Below, one piece after another: positions 20,876 to 30,328 of a stretch of DNA of 64,000 nucleotides. Made by a program: the position numbers and the translations under genes. This stretch comes from Proteus alimentorum (lineage in GTDB: Bacteria > Pseudomonadota > Gammaproteobacteria > Enterobacterales > Enterobacteriaceae): positions 1-64,000 of the forward strand of contig NZ_NBVR01000024.1 of the NCBI RefSeq assembly GCF_002607735.1, in the 5' to 3' direction. The notes below the pieces were generated by a model, which was not told the origin of the DNA, searched no databases, and saw only the letters and a program-made list of their open reading frames with translations. Positions within the stretch are counted from its first letter, which is position 1. Every line of letters starts with the position of its first letter.

Positions 20876-21000
20876 TTTTATTTTGTAATTCGTTACAAGG
20901 GAAAATCAGTAAACCCGTTGTGTCGTGACACAGCGATAAACTGGTAAACAGACTTTAATCATGAGTCGTTTACCTAAATTATCAAGGGTAGGAGCAGCTG
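20876..21000 (+). promoter_or_regulatory. rpoS mRNA leader containing a relic of the nlpD 3' end
   Basis: Bases 20879-20920 read in one frame as YFVIRYKGKSVNPL, the near-exact end of E. coli NlpD (HFEIRYKGKSVNPL from memory), yet the true nlpD ends 560 bp upstream with its own version (IRYKEKSLNP). The relic frame is then lost. AATTCGTTACAAGGG (20887-20901) equals the E. coli rpoS leader stretch that pairs with the small RNA DsrA. Downstream are two hairpins: 20916-20924 with 20927-20935, and 20943-20954 with 20964-20974. AGGAG at 20990-20994 is the ribosome site. Inference: the relic is kept as regulatory RNA. Confidence 0.8.
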
Positions 21001-21984
21001 ATGAGCCAAAGTACGCTAAGAGTAGACGAGTTATATACAGATGAAATTGAAGAGAACATGGAAGAGTTCGATGAAGTTGCTGCAAAAGAGGCAGAAAATG
21101 AGTCTGATGCTCAAGATGAAATTGAACTTATTGAAGGAGTCAACCAGCGTGCGCTCGATGCAACTCAGCTTTATTTAGGAGAAATTGGTTATTCTCCGTT
21201 GCTGACCGCTGAAGAAGAAGTTTTCTTTGCCCGCAGAGCATTGCGAGGCGATATTCCTTCAAGACAACGAATGATAGAAAGTAACCTACGTTTAGTTGTT
21301 AAGATCTCTCGTCGTTATACAAACCGAGGTCTTGCCCTGCTTGATTTAATTGAAGAAGGGAACTTAGGACTTATTCGTGCTGTTGAAAAATTCGATCCTG
21401 AAAAAGGTTTCCGTTTTTCAACTTATGCGACATGGTGGATACGTCAAACTATTGAACGTGCCATTATGAACCAGACTCGTACTATCCGTCTTCCCATTCA
21501 TATCGTTAAAGAGCTGAATGTTTATTTAAGAACGGCAAGAGAATTAGCACATAAACTCGATCATGAGCCGAGTGTTGAGGAAATTGCACAAACACTTGAT
21601 AAACCCGTTGAAGATGTGAGTAAGATGCTGCGTTTAAACGAACGAATTACTTCTGTTGATACCCCAATTGGTGGTGATTCAGATAAAGCATTACTCGATA
21701 TTATCTCTGACGAAAATGAGGAAGGGCCGGAAGCAACAATTCAAAATAATAACCTCAAGGAAAACATCATAAAGTGGTTATTTGAATTGAATCCTAAGCA
21801 ACGTGAAGTATTAGCACGTCGTTTTGGGTTATTAGGCTATGAAGCAGAAACTTTAGAAGATGTTGGTAGAGAGATTGGTCTAACAAGAGAAAGAGTTCGT
21901 CAAATTCAAGTTGAAGGACTACGTCGCTTAAAGGACATTCTACAAAGTCAGGGATTATGTATTGAAGCACTTTTCAAAGCATAG
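21001..21984 (+). CDS. rpoS: RNA polymerase sigma factor RpoS (sigma-38)
   Basis: 327 aa, the usual length. Sigma factor for the general stress and stationary-phase response. Region 1.2 ([20 protein letters not shown]), region 2 ([45 protein letters not shown]), region 3 and region 4 ([23 protein letters not shown]) are intact. AGGAG lies 6 bp before the ATG. The leader, described separately, suggests translational control by small RNAs as in E. coli. Confidence 0.98.
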   Translation: MSQSTLRVDELYTDEIEENMEEFDEVAAKEAENESDAQDEIELIEGVNQRALDATQLYLGEIGYSPLLTAEEEVFFARRALRGDIPSRQRMIESNLRLVVKISRRYTNRGLALLDLIEEGNLGLIRAVEKFDPEKGFRFSTYATWWIRQTIERAIMNQTRTIRLPIHIVKELNVYLRTARELAHKLDHEPSVEEIAQTLDKPVEDVSKMLRLNERITSVDTPIGGDSDKALLDIISDENEEGPEATIQNNNLKENIIKWLFELNPKQREVLARRFGLLGYEAETLEDVGREIGLTRERVRQIQVEGLRRLKDILQSQGLCIEALFKA

Positions 21985-22034
21985 TTAGCCATTCATTTTC
22001 TATTTATAGCTCTAATTGACATATTGTTATTACT

Positions 22035-22070
22035 AAAGCCGATTAGTGGGTTTGCTAATCGGCTTTTCTT
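22035..22070 (+). terminator. rpoS terminator
   Basis: A 12-bp perfect stem (22035-22046 with 22055-22066) with an 8-nt loop and a T-rich 3' flank, 50 bp after the rpoS stop. Confidence 0.88.
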
Positions 22071-22154
22071 TATCTTGTATTATGCGATCCAACACGATAA
22101 AACAAGAGCGCAGTCTTGCACCTTGTTAGCCTGATGAAAGTGATAAAGGAAGAT

Positions 22155-23414
22155 ATGAAAGATTATTTTTTAAACGTTAAATTAGAGCGTTGTGATTTTA
22201 ACCAAAGTAAAATCTCTCCGAAGGGAATGGTGAGACTAATCGCATCAGGTAAAAATTTTTATTTTAATGAAGAGGATTTTGCTAATTCTCAAGATTTTCT
22301 CAAACGATTAAAACAAGGTGATGAGCTTAAAATCTGTGCCGAGTCATTAAAAGATGGCAGTTTCTGGGTGCAATGGATTTATCATGATACAAAAGGAAGG
22401 CTTGAGCCTGAAAGAAAATTCACGCTAACAGCAAAACAACAAAAATGGCTATTGCTTGCATTTATTCTGACGTTTGTTGGCGGTTATTGGAGTTATTTTT
22501 CAATTCTCCATCTTGAAGTGAATTTCCTTATCGTTGTTTCCATGGTTATTGCATGTGGTGCCGTGATGATGGGTGTCAGTTATATTGGAGAAAAGACTTA
22601 TCGCTATTTTCAGCGCACCAGACCCAAACATAGAAAGAGAATAAAGGCGTTGGATAACGTTATCACGAAGCAAGCGTTGATAGCTCCAGATGGCGAGCAA
22701 CTCATTATTGCTGGAATAAGATCAGCACCATTACCTTCATTTATCTTGAGTAAAAAGTCGTTTCCTCAAATAAAGCAAAGTAAAGTACAACGAGTGAGAG
22801 GAATCATACAAATTCATAGCATTAATAGAGTTAAAATACATTCCCGCAATGCAGAAAGTGTGGTGATGCAAATATCCTGTCTGATTGATAAACATCCTTT
22901 TGTATTCAGTTATAGAGAGCGTTTATTTTATTCTGATCATAATTTGTTTCTTGCTGATGGTGATGATGTTGAAGTGTTCTTTTGGCAAGCTGAAGATAAG
23001 AATTCAGGGCCTGTAGTCTTGGGGATTTATAATCATACAGATAATGGCGCTTATTCAATTTCAGGACAAATGTATCTTGGACATCAACGAACTAAACGAT
23101 TATCGCTGTTAATTACAGGATTAATCAGCGCCTTTATTTTCTCGTTGTTCGCCATTTTTTCTATTTCAGATGTTTACGATAATGGTAATTATTGGGATAA
23201 ATGGGACTGGTTTTTTATTGGTGATACCTTTTTAGGAATGGGTATTATCTATGGTTTAATCATCAGTGGTTTTGCCTTTTTAATTGCCTTACTTTCAAAT
23301 CTTTATATTTTATTTTCAGAAAAAGGTGACAGTAGTTATCAAACCTATTTTTTACTTCAACAACAATGCGTTGAAAATAAAAAGACGGTTTATGTTACGG
23401 AGTTAAGTCAATGA
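22155..23414 (+). CDS. Unknown four-helix membrane protein in the rpoS-mutS interval
   Basis: 419 aa from ATG 22155, chosen for the AAGGAAG 4 bp upstream; earlier in-frame codons back to 22116 lack a ribosome site. A soluble N-terminal part (1-95) precedes two membrane helices (about 98-118 and 122-144), then a basic segment and a long, probably cytoplasmic domain rich in beta strands. Two more helices (about 310-335 and 350-378) lie near the C terminus. I do not recognise the family. It overlaps the next gene by 4 bp, so the two form a coupled pair. Confidence 0.75.
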   Translation: MKDYFLNVKLERCDFNQSKISPKGMVRLIASGKNFYFNEEDFANSQDFLKRLKQGDELKICAESLKDGSFWVQWIYHDTKGRLEPERKFTLTAKQQKWLLLAFILTFVGGYWSYFSILHLEVNFLIVVSMVIACGAVMMGVSYIGEKTYRYFQRTRPKHRKRIKALDNVITKQALIAPDGEQLIIAGIRSAPLPSFILSKKSFPQIKQSKVQRVRGIIQIHSINRVKIHSRNAESVVMQISCLIDKHPFVFSYRERLFYSDHNLFLADGDDVEVFFWQAEDKNSGPVVLGIYNHTDNGAYSISGQMYLGHQRTKRLSLLITGLISAFIFSLFAIFSISDVYDNGNYWDKWDWFFIGDTFLGMGIIYGLIISGFAFLIALLSNLYILFSEKGDSSYQTYFLLQQQCVENKKTVYVTELSQ

Positions 23415-24565
23415 ATCCTTTTTTCCGTAAGCCTTTTATCATCATCACAAGCTTATTTATTTTAAGTTTACTGCTTTTTTATGGTGTGCTTTTTCATGGT
23501 TTTGCCTCAAAGTGGCAATGGAAAAATGAAAATTCCGCTGAGTTATCATCATATCCTTATTCTCGTTATGATTGGCGTAAGGTTTTTTATGCTGCTAGTG
23601 GGATCTTAATTAAAACTGAATCTGATAGTGGGCGATATGACGTAGATATTTATGGCTGGCTTCAGCGCCAAGATAATCAAAGAAAATATACGCTGTACTT
23701 TTCTGATAAAGAAGGCACGCGCTTTGTATCACAAGGCCAAGGTAGCTTTTATAACGCTTATTGCGTTCTTGATAAATGTGTTTTATTTACAGAGCAGGGG
23801 CGGCAAGTGGTGAACTTAGCCAAGTTTATACTTGATGATTTAATTCCTTGGCAAGAGGCTAACTATGGTTATTATCGTTTCCCTTTAGCGCTTATCGGTG
23901 GAAAATTACTCTTTTCACAGACAACATCACAATTAGTATTAGTTGATAATAAGACGATACAGACAAGTTTAGACGAAGGCGAAAGCTGGGAATATTCAAT
24001 AAATACAGAAGATCTGGTCAAGCAGTATTACGCCGAAGATTTCGGTGAGTTTACACAATTTCATTATGCCCTTTCAGGTGATTCTCTTGTTATTTTTTAC
24101 AATCACCATTACACAACAAATACGTTAGAAATTACGCTAAATTTAGTGAATAAAGAAGTAACAAAAACACGTTGGTTGCCATTGCGTGTTAAAGAGGTTG
24201 TTCAAAATGATAAAGGTGATACCTATTTTATTGCTCAACATGCTTCTCGTGATCTCTATTCTATTGTTCAACGTCAATCGGATGGGAATTTAGTGACTTT
24301 CTATGAAAGTGGCTATAAATATTTGAATGATTTGATGATAAGTAATGATGATTTAATTTTAAATAAAGGCCGTAACGATGATCGGGTTACGCTGGTTTTT
24401 TCATTAAAAACAAAAGATTATACTTCATATGAGACAGTGAGTGACGATATGATGTTTAATCCTGCTTTATCTTCATTTATTCGCTTGTTTGATAATTACC
24501 GCGACGAAGATACTTTACTGCTATTGGGTGAACGACTGAAATATAGCCATGCTTTAATTAATTAA
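23411..24565 (+). CDS. Unknown membrane-anchored protein, partner of upstream gene
   Basis: 384 aa. One N-terminal hydrophobic helix (about 9-28) is followed by a large soluble region rich in aromatic residues and short beta-strand-like repeats (for example LLFSQTTSQLVLVDN and DLYSIVQRQSDGNLVTFY), which might form a beta-propeller-like fold. That fold is a guess from the pattern. The single helix without a lipobox suggests a protein anchored in the inner membrane and facing the periplasm. Its ATG overlaps the upstream stop (ATGA). Neither gene is recognisable to me as part of the conserved rpoS-mutS surroundings, so they look like an insertion specific to this lineage. Confidence 0.7.
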   Translation: MNPFFRKPFIIITSLFILSLLLFYGVLFHGFASKWQWKNENSAELSSYPYSRYDWRKVFYAASGILIKTESDSGRYDVDIYGWLQRQDNQRKYTLYFSDKEGTRFVSQGQGSFYNAYCVLDKCVLFTEQGRQVVNLAKFILDDLIPWQEANYGYYRFPLALIGGKLLFSQTTSQLVLVDNKTIQTSLDEGESWEYSINTEDLVKQYYAEDFGEFTQFHYALSGDSLVIFYNHHYTTNTLEITLNLVNKEVTKTRWLPLRVKEVVQNDKGDTYFIAQHASRDLYSIVQRQSDGNLVTFYESGYKYLNDLMISNDDLILNKGRNDDRVTLVFSLKTKDYTSYETVSDDMMFNPALSSFIRLFDNYRDEDTLLLLGERLKYSHALIN

Positions 24566-24597
24566 AGCAGTATTATCTTTTAATTAAAACGTTATAA

Positions 24598-24633
24598 AAA
24601 TGGCGCTGTGGAATAAACATAGCGCCATTTTTC
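24598..24633. terminator. Bidirectional terminator between the unknown pair and mutS
   Basis: A 13-bp stem with one G-U pair (24598-24610 with 24618-24630), A-rich on the left and T-rich on the right, between convergent genes. Confidence 0.85.
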
Positions 24634-24650
24634 ATATTTATCATTATGAC

Positions 24651-27215
24651 TTATTTTGTCATCTCTTTTAAACGATAAAGTTGTTCTAATGCTTGTCGTG
24701 GTGTTAGGGCATCAGGATCGATTTTATCCAACGCTAATTCAATCTCTGAAGGCTCCGCTTCTGTTAATAACATCAATTGTGATGTTTCAACATGACCAGA
24801 GCCTGAGTTGCCTGACAGCATTTCAAGCTCTTTTAATTTTTGCTTAGCTCGGCGGATAACCTCTTTTGGGACACCTGCCAATGCCGCAACAGCTAAACCA
24901 TAGCTTTTACTTGCCGCACCTTCTTGCACACTATGCATAAAGGCGATTGTGTCACCGTGCTCAACCGCATCTAAGTGAATATTTGCCGTACCTTCTAATT
25001 TTTCAGGTAGTGTGGTCAATTCAAAATAGTGGGTTGCAAAGAGTGTCATTGCTTTAATACGATTAGCTAAGTTTTCAGCACACGCCCAAGCCAGAGATAA
25101 TCCATCATAAGTGGATGTACCTCGACCAATTTCATCCATTAAGACCAAGCTGTTTTCAGTCGCATTATGCAAAATATTGGCTGTTTCAGTCATTTCGACC
25201 ATAAAGGTAGAGCGACCTGAAGCAAGATCATCAGAGGCACCTACACGCGTAAAGATACGATCAACAGGGCCAATTAAGGCTTTTTCTGCGGGCACAAAGC
25301 TGCCTATATAGGCAAGTAAAGTAATTAATGCCGCTTGGCGCATATAAGTACTTTTCCCGCCCATATTTGGGCCTGTAATTATCAGTAAACGTCGTTGAGG
25401 TGCTAATTGTAATGGATTAGAAATAAAGGGTTCGCTAAGAACTTGTTCAACAACAGGGTGACGTCCCCCAGTAATTTGAATTCCTGTTTTTTCACTTAAC
25501 TCTGGACGAGTGTAATTTAATGATTCTGCACGCTCTGCGAGGTTCGAGAGAACATCGGTTTCAGCTAAAGCCTCAGCACTAATTTGTAATGCGGTAAGAT
25601 GAGGTAATAGCTTTTCAAAAATCTCTTCATAGAGCATTTTTTCGATAGCTAATGCCTTACCTTTAGACGTTAATACCTTGTCTTCATACTCTTTTAATTC
25701 AGGAATGATGTAACGTTCAGCATTTTTTAATGTTTGACGGCGAACATAGTGCATAGGCACTAAATTGCTTTGTCCACGACTGACTTGAATGTAATAGCCA
25801 TGTACGCCATTAAAACCCACTTTAAGTGTATCAATACCCCATTTTTCACGTTCACGAATTTCAAGTTTATCAAGGTAATCACTTGCGCCATCGGCTAAGG
25901 CTCGCCATTCGTCTAATTCGGCATTATAGCCAGTAGCGATAACACCTCCATCACGAACTAATACAGGCGGTGTTTCAACAATAGCATGTTCAAGTAATTC
26001 ACATAATTCATCAAACTGACTAATACGCTTTTGTAATTCTTTAATGTAAGGCATATCGGCTTGTTCAAGCACTTGATGAATATCGTGATATTGCTGAAAT
26101 GCATGGCGCATACGAGAGAGGTCACGAGGACGTGCTGATCGTAACGCTAAACGGGCTAATACGCGTTCTAAATCGCCGATTTGGCGTAAAAAAGGTTGCA
26201 ATTCAAAATAGAGTGGTTGTAATGCACTAATTGCATCTTGGCGTTTAATGAGTTGTTCACGTTGGCGTAATGGCGAGTGTATCCAACGTTTTAGCATACG
26301 GCTTCCCATTGGGGTTACACAAAGGTCAAGTACAGATGCCAGTGTGTTATCAGTCCCTCCAGCAAGATTTTGTGTTAATTCGAGATTACGACGAGTGGCC
26401 GCATCTAAAATAATTGAATCTTGAGGGCGTTCCATCGTGATGCTACGGATATGAGGTAATGCAGTGCGTTGTGTATCTTTCACATATTGTAATAAGCACC
26501 CAGCAGCACAGAGTGCTAAATGTGCATTTTCAACACCAAAGCCTGTTAAATCACGGGTACCAAATTGCAGATTCAGTTGTTGCCTTGCTGTTTCTGGTTC
26601 AAATTCCCAAATAGGGCGACGACGTAGACCTTGTTGGCGCTCAATCAGTGCCATTGACTCAAAGGTTTCTGGGTAGAGTAATTCTGCTGGATGGGTGCGT
26701 TGTAATTCGGCAATCATGCTTTCACTATCTGGCATTTCAGTAACACGAAAACGTCCTGATGTGATATCTAATGTGGCATAGCCAAATGCGCCATTTTTAT
26801 CTTGCCAAATAGCCGCTAAAAGGTTGTCTTGGCGTTCTTCAAGTAAAGCCTCATCAGTAACTGTCCCCGGCGTGACTATACGAATAACTTTGCGCTCAAC
26901 AGGACCTTTACTGGTTGCAGGATCGCCAATTTGTTCACAAATAGCGACGGATTCCCCTAGTTGGACTAATTTAGCGAGATAGTTTTCAACAGCATGATGT
27001 GGAACACCTGCCATAGGAATAGGTTGACCTGCGGACTGACCTCGTTTTGTTAATGAAATATCTAATAAGCGGGAGGCTTTTTTAGCATCATCAAAAAACA
27101 GTTCATAAAAGTCACCCATACGATAAAACAGTAAGATTTCAGGATGCTCTGCTTTTATCTTAAGATATTGCTGCATCATTGGTGTGTGGGAGTCTAAGTG
27201 TTGAATGTCAGTCAT
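24651..27215 (-). CDS. mutS: DNA mismatch repair protein MutS
   Basis: 854 aa from the ATG at 27215, one residue longer than E. coli. It recognises mismatches and small loops and recruits MutL. The N-terminal mismatch-binding motif is in [17 protein letters not shown], with the intercalating Phe in GDFYELF. The Walker [14 protein letters not shown] is intact, as are [17 protein letters not shown] and [11 protein letters not shown]. An upstream in-frame GTG (27275) would add 20 residues not found in the family and was rejected. Its 3' end faces the unknown gene pair and rpoS, as in other enterics. Confidence 0.97.
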   Translation of the reverse strand: MTDIQHLDSHTPMMQQYLKIKAEHPEILLFYRMGDFYELFFDDAKKASRLLDISLTKRGQSAGQPIPMAGVPHHAVENYLAKLVQLGESVAICEQIGDPATSKGPVERKVIRIVTPGTVTDEALLEERQDNLLAAIWQDKNGAFGYATLDITSGRFRVTEMPDSESMIAELQRTHPAELLYPETFESMALIERQQGLRRRPIWEFEPETARQQLNLQFGTRDLTGFGVENAHLALCAAGCLLQYVKDTQRTALPHIRSITMERPQDSIILDAATRRNLELTQNLAGGTDNTLASVLDLCVTPMGSRMLKRWIHSPLRQREQLIKRQDAISALQPLYFELQPFLRQIGDLERVLARLALRSARPRDLSRMRHAFQQYHDIHQVLEQADMPYIKELQKRISQFDELCELLEHAIVETPPVLVRDGGVIATGYNAELDEWRALADGASDYLDKLEIREREKWGIDTLKVGFNGVHGYYIQVSRGQSNLVPMHYVRRQTLKNAERYIIPELKEYEDKVLTSKGKALAIEKMLYEEIFEKLLPHLTALQISAEALAETDVLSNLAERAESLNYTRPELSEKTGIQITGGRHPVVEQVLSEPFISNPLQLAPQRRLLIITGPNMGGKSTYMRQAALITLLAYIGSFVPAEKALIGPVDRIFTRVGASDDLASGRSTFMVEMTETANILHNATENSLVLMDEIGRGTSTYDGLSLAWACAENLANRIKAMTLFATHYFELTTLPEKLEGTANIHLDAVEHGDTIAFMHSVQEGAASKSYGLAVAALAGVPKEVIRRAKQKLKELEMLSGNSGSGHVETSQLMLLTEAEPSEIELALDKIDPDALTPRQALEQLYRLKEMTK

Positions 27216-27479
27216 GTTGTTGTCTGTCTTAACGTATTGAATTTTAAAGTTATTTATGAAAATTTGTTGTGACACTGCATTTCGTTCTATTTCACAAGCA
27301 TCATTCGATCATATCACAAGGTTTCCGTCAGTTGTTTTAATGATCCAAATATCTTTTTAGTCTCAAAACTAAATACTTTTACACATTATAATATTGTTGA
27401 TTAACCATTAATGATAATCTGCATTTTTTCTGAAAATTCTTTAGTTATCTGATACTCAGTGCTAAATAAGGTCATACTT
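27216..27479. other. Region upstream of mutS, no gene seen
   Basis: About 260 bp of AT-rich sequence between the mutS start and the integrase relic. It should contain the mutS promoter on the minus strand; no other structure is evident. Confidence 0.4.
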
Positions 27480-27700
27480 ATGAGCCAAAAATAGCCAGCG
27501 AAACCCTTATCAACGAAAGCTATTGAGGCGATGAAACCTAACAGCAAAGATAGGTCTGATATGGGGGAAATACCGGTTTATATATTTTGTGGCGCAACAG
27601 GCATTAAGACATTTTTCTGACGTTATACTCGCCAGTTACATAGAAACTTGTACAGCTAAAGATCGGTAATTTTCCTCAAATTTCACTGAGTAGAAGAAAA
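27480..27700 (+). pseudogene. Broken N-terminal fragment of a tyrosine integrase
   Basis: In the frame of 27480 the sequence reads KPLSTKAIEAMKP and then CGATGIKTFF before a TGA at 27618. In the +2 frame from 27644 it continues KLVQLKIGNFPQISLSR. Joined, this is the N-terminal arm-binding domain (DUF4102 type) of P4-like phage/island integrases. Internal stops at 27492, 27618 and 27641, plus a frameshift, make it non-functional, and the catalytic domain is absent. Base composition is less AT-rich than the surroundings, in keeping with foreign origin. Confidence 0.75.
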
Positions 27701-27773
27701 TGCGTTGTGATGTTAAGCGACGTAAGTTACTTACTCACATGATCCAAGGATCCTGAGCCAAGAGCAGACGCTA

Positions 27774-28310
27774 CTAGCTTCCTTTGTTGGAAAATTTCTC
27801 AAATGTAGGACATCGCGAAAGAACTTCGATGATCCGTGAGACACATTCGTCACTGGATAAACGGTATGAGTCTAAAACAAGGTGTTCTCTGTTCCATGGT
27901 TCATAAGTCAAATCTGTGACATATTTCCAGTCAGGCAAGGTTAATCCCTCAACTTCAGACACTCTGGTTTCAACTCGTTTACGATGCTCAATTATATCGG
28001 AACATATGATCTCAATTTCTAAAAAACCAGTTTTTGTGGATAAAGCGATTTCTCGATAGGCATCACGGGTTAATGCCAATGGATTCACTGAGTCTGCAAT
28101 TACTGTTGCCCCTAATTGCAGATTCTCTCTGGCGAGTGAGTAAGCGACAAAATAACCAGCAGGCCCCATTTCACGATCATCTTCATCAGCTTTGCGTATG
28201 GCTTGCTCAATCGTGTCGATTCGTAAGTAAAGCGCGTTTAACTGCTTTGCCAAAGCCTGAGCGATAGTACTTTTCCCGCTCCCAGGCAAACCACTGAAGA
28301 TGATTAGCAT
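27774..28310 (-). CDS. AAA/P-loop ATPase, small kinase-like protein
   Basis: 178 aa. The Walker A motif GLPGSGKST occupies residues 7-15 directly after the first beta strand, as in gluconate/APS/nucleoside kinase-like P-loop proteins and zeta-toxin relatives. DSVNPLALTRDAYREIA resembles the mid-region of such kinases. The target is unknown. The gene is intact, composed of less AT-rich DNA, and lies between an integrase relic and a Fic fragment, so it is probably cargo left from a degraded island. No antitoxin-like partner is visible, so I do not call it a toxin. Confidence 0.7.
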   Translation of the reverse strand: MLIIFSGLPGSGKSTIAQALAKQLNALYLRIDTIEQAIRKADEDDREMGPAGYFVAYSLARENLQLGATVIADSVNPLALTRDAYREIALSTKTGFLEIEIICSDIIEHRKRVETRVSEVEGLTLPDWKYVTDLTYEPWNREHLVLDSYRLSSDECVSRIIEVLSRCPTFEKFSNKGS

Positions 28311-28467
28311 AACTTGTCCTTTAAATGATGAAATCTAATGGTATTGAAATACGTTGGATTCTGAATTGTTGGGTATCCTGAACCTATTATGACAAGCGAT
28401 ATGACAAGAGTCGAAGAGTATTACTGTTCGTGTTAATACTTAGCGTGTCCACGCTTCACTCAAATAA
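28311..28467. other. Non-coding stretch of the degraded island
   Basis: About 160 bp between the ATPase start and the Fic fragment. It probably contains the ATPase promoter on the minus strand. No gene is recognised. Confidence 0.4.
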
Positions 28468-28617
28468 GACGGAGTTGAAACACTTATCCAGCAACATCAA
28501 GGTGATTATTATCGAGTATTGGGTGAAGCTGATAAACTGAGTAATAGTACCTGCTTTATTGATTTTATATTAAAGCTTATTGCTCTAGCGTTAAAAGAAG
28601 GAATTGAAAATAGCTAA
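28468..28617 (+). pseudogene. C-terminal fragment of a Fic-family protein
   Basis: A 49-codon open stretch after a stop at 28465 reads QHQGDYYRVLGEADKLSNST and then CFIDFILKLIALAL, which matches the tail of Fic-domain proteins (pattern YYxxLxxAD...STPFIEFML). There is no start codon, and the HPFxxGNGR active-site region is missing. It is a relic, probably of the same island as the integrase fragment and the ATPase. Confidence 0.65.
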
Positions 28618-28823
28618 TATAGAATATCTATACATTCTTTAAAAAATAAATATAAATATATAACGTTATATTTAAGTAAATATACTTTATTAATCAATGC
28701 TCAATACTCTTATAAAGAGTATTGTTGCGACGCTTCAAATTAATTTAATAAATAATAGTCATTAATTATTAAACTCATTATAGTTTATAGCGAGTCGGTT
28801 ACTTAATAATATAATGAGGGATT

Positions 28824-29954
28824 ATGAAAAAGAGCATATTGGCATCGATAATAAGTTTTTTATTAATATCAGCAGTGGGTTGTGATAATTCAAATGAAAA
28901 CTCGAATATAGGAACACCTTCGCAAGATAAAAACAAAACAGAGCAAACAACACAATCTAAGCCTGATTCAAAAAATACGCAATCTGATGAAGCTCAGTTT
29001 AGTCAGAAAATTGAAAAAGGTAATCTGTGGTTAGCGACGTTTAATGAAGATTTTGGCACTATTATACAGAAAAAAACGGGCAGAATTTCAGGCACAATTA
29101 ACATTAATCTTTTAGATAACACCAAGAATATTCTAGAAAATTTAAGTTCTGACAAAGGTAAAACAATTGATATAACCCCTTTTAAAGTACTTGAGACTGA
29201 AACTGATCAAATAAAAAGAATGAAAGCAAGTAGCTCTGTTATGTCAGTAAGAAGTGCTTTCTCTATGCATTTGAGTGAATCAGGTGCGGAACGTGCCCAA
29301 GAATCTTTTCAATTTATGAAAACATTTTCTCCTACACTCCCAGAATTAGATGCCGTGGGTAATGCTTATGGTGAAAGCTATGTTGATTTATATAAGAAAC
29401 TGCTGAAGCTGGGTGATTATCTGGTTGTAAAAGAAACTTATCGTTTAGATGATTTTGCACAAGCAAATACTTTGTATGAAGATGTGAAAAATGCTTATGC
29501 CAAACTCATCGATGAGAAAGAAAAAGCTGCTGAGGCATATGAAAATTATTATCAAGCAATGCATATTGAAGAGCTTGAATTAGTGAAAAAAGAAGGCTTG
29601 GTTGTTCGTTATCAAATTATGCAATCATTGGATACAGTAACTAATACACTTGACTCAATGAATCCAGATAAAGTTGATGTGTCTGTACTCTCTGCTGCAA
29701 TTACCAAAATTGAAGCACAATCAATTGAATTAGAAAAAATATTTGGTGATGAAGCATTGCTGAATAAAGAAAATATGAAAGGTACTGATTATTCAGTTAA
29801 ACAGTATTTAAAATTATACCAACAGCTTGTTATTGAGTTAAAAGTATTAGAGAAAAAACTCAATGAGAATAAAGATATATCAGGCAGTATTAATACGATT
29901 TCAAATGAATATAAATACTTAATAGAGAATTATAACGCTTTAATAGCGAAGTAA
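28824..29954 (+). CDS. YiiG-like (DUF3829) lipoprotein
   Basis: 376 aa. The N terminus is a lipoprotein signal peptide ending in SAVGC (Cys at about residue 20), followed by a Ser/Asn/Gln/Lys-rich linker to about residue 60. The rest is a mostly helical, charged domain with LPELDAVGNAYGESYVDLYKKL and ALIAK near the end, resembling the DUF3829/YiiG family. The function of that family is not known to me. It is monocistronic, followed closely by a terminator, and lies next to the accessory strip. Confidence 0.7.
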   Translation: MKKSILASIISFLLISAVGCDNSNENSNIGTPSQDKNKTEQTTQSKPDSKNTQSDEAQFSQKIEKGNLWLATFNEDFGTIIQKKTGRISGTININLLDNTKNILENLSSDKGKTIDITPFKVLETETDQIKRMKASSSVMSVRSAFSMHLSESGAERAQESFQFMKTFSPTLPELDAVGNAYGESYVDLYKKLLKLGDYLVVKETYRLDDFAQANTLYEDVKNAYAKLIDEKEKAAEAYENYYQAMHIEELELVKKEGLVVRYQIMQSLDTVTNTLDSMNPDKVDVSVLSAAITKIEAQSIELEKIFGDEALLNKENMKGTDYSVKQYLKLYQQLVIELKVLEKKLNENKDISGSINTISNEYKYLIENYNALIAK

Positions 29955-29974
29955 TATTTACGCTATAAAAATGC

Positions 29975-30002
29975 AAATCGCACTTTAATAGTGCGATTTT
30001 TC
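29975..30002 (+). terminator. Terminator after the DUF3829 lipoprotein gene
   Basis: A 10-bp perfect stem (29975-29984 with 29990-29999), a 5-nt loop and T residues, 20 bp after the stop codon. Confidence 0.85.
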
Positions 30003-30328
30003 TCGCAAAAATTATCTTTTTTACTGTGTTTTATTAAGCATTGAATGATTGTTTGAAAAAGATGATCCAAATTCATACGCAGAAGAGTCTTGAAATAGAG
30101 AGGCATGCTAGGAAAAAAGGTTAAGAATGTAACCTATCTTTATATAATAAAATTATAAATTAATGGTAAGTATTCATTCTTACTTTAGATCCCTGCTTTA
30201 TTATAGTTGTGCTCTTTGGATTAATTTTACTGATAAAAAAATGTATTTTTATCAGTGCAATATAGGACTATCTATATGGACGTACTACGTTTTTTACTTT
30301 CCCTCCCTTTTAAATTGATCCCGCATAA
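30003..30328. other. Intergenic, no gene seen
   Basis: About 325 bp of AT-rich DNA with no convincing open frame, before the pbpC relic. Confidence 0.4.

Noticed and set aside
27650-27773. Possible integron attC site downstream of the small ATPase gene (a GTTAAGC core-like string)
   Set aside because: Only one core-like heptamer was found and no paired inverse core or imperfect palindrome of attC size; the neighbouring sequence is better explained as an integrase gene relic.
27774-28310. Calling the P-loop protein a zeta-type toxin
   Set aside because: Only the general kinase-like fold is supported; no antitoxin gene is adjacent and zeta-specific residues were not identified.
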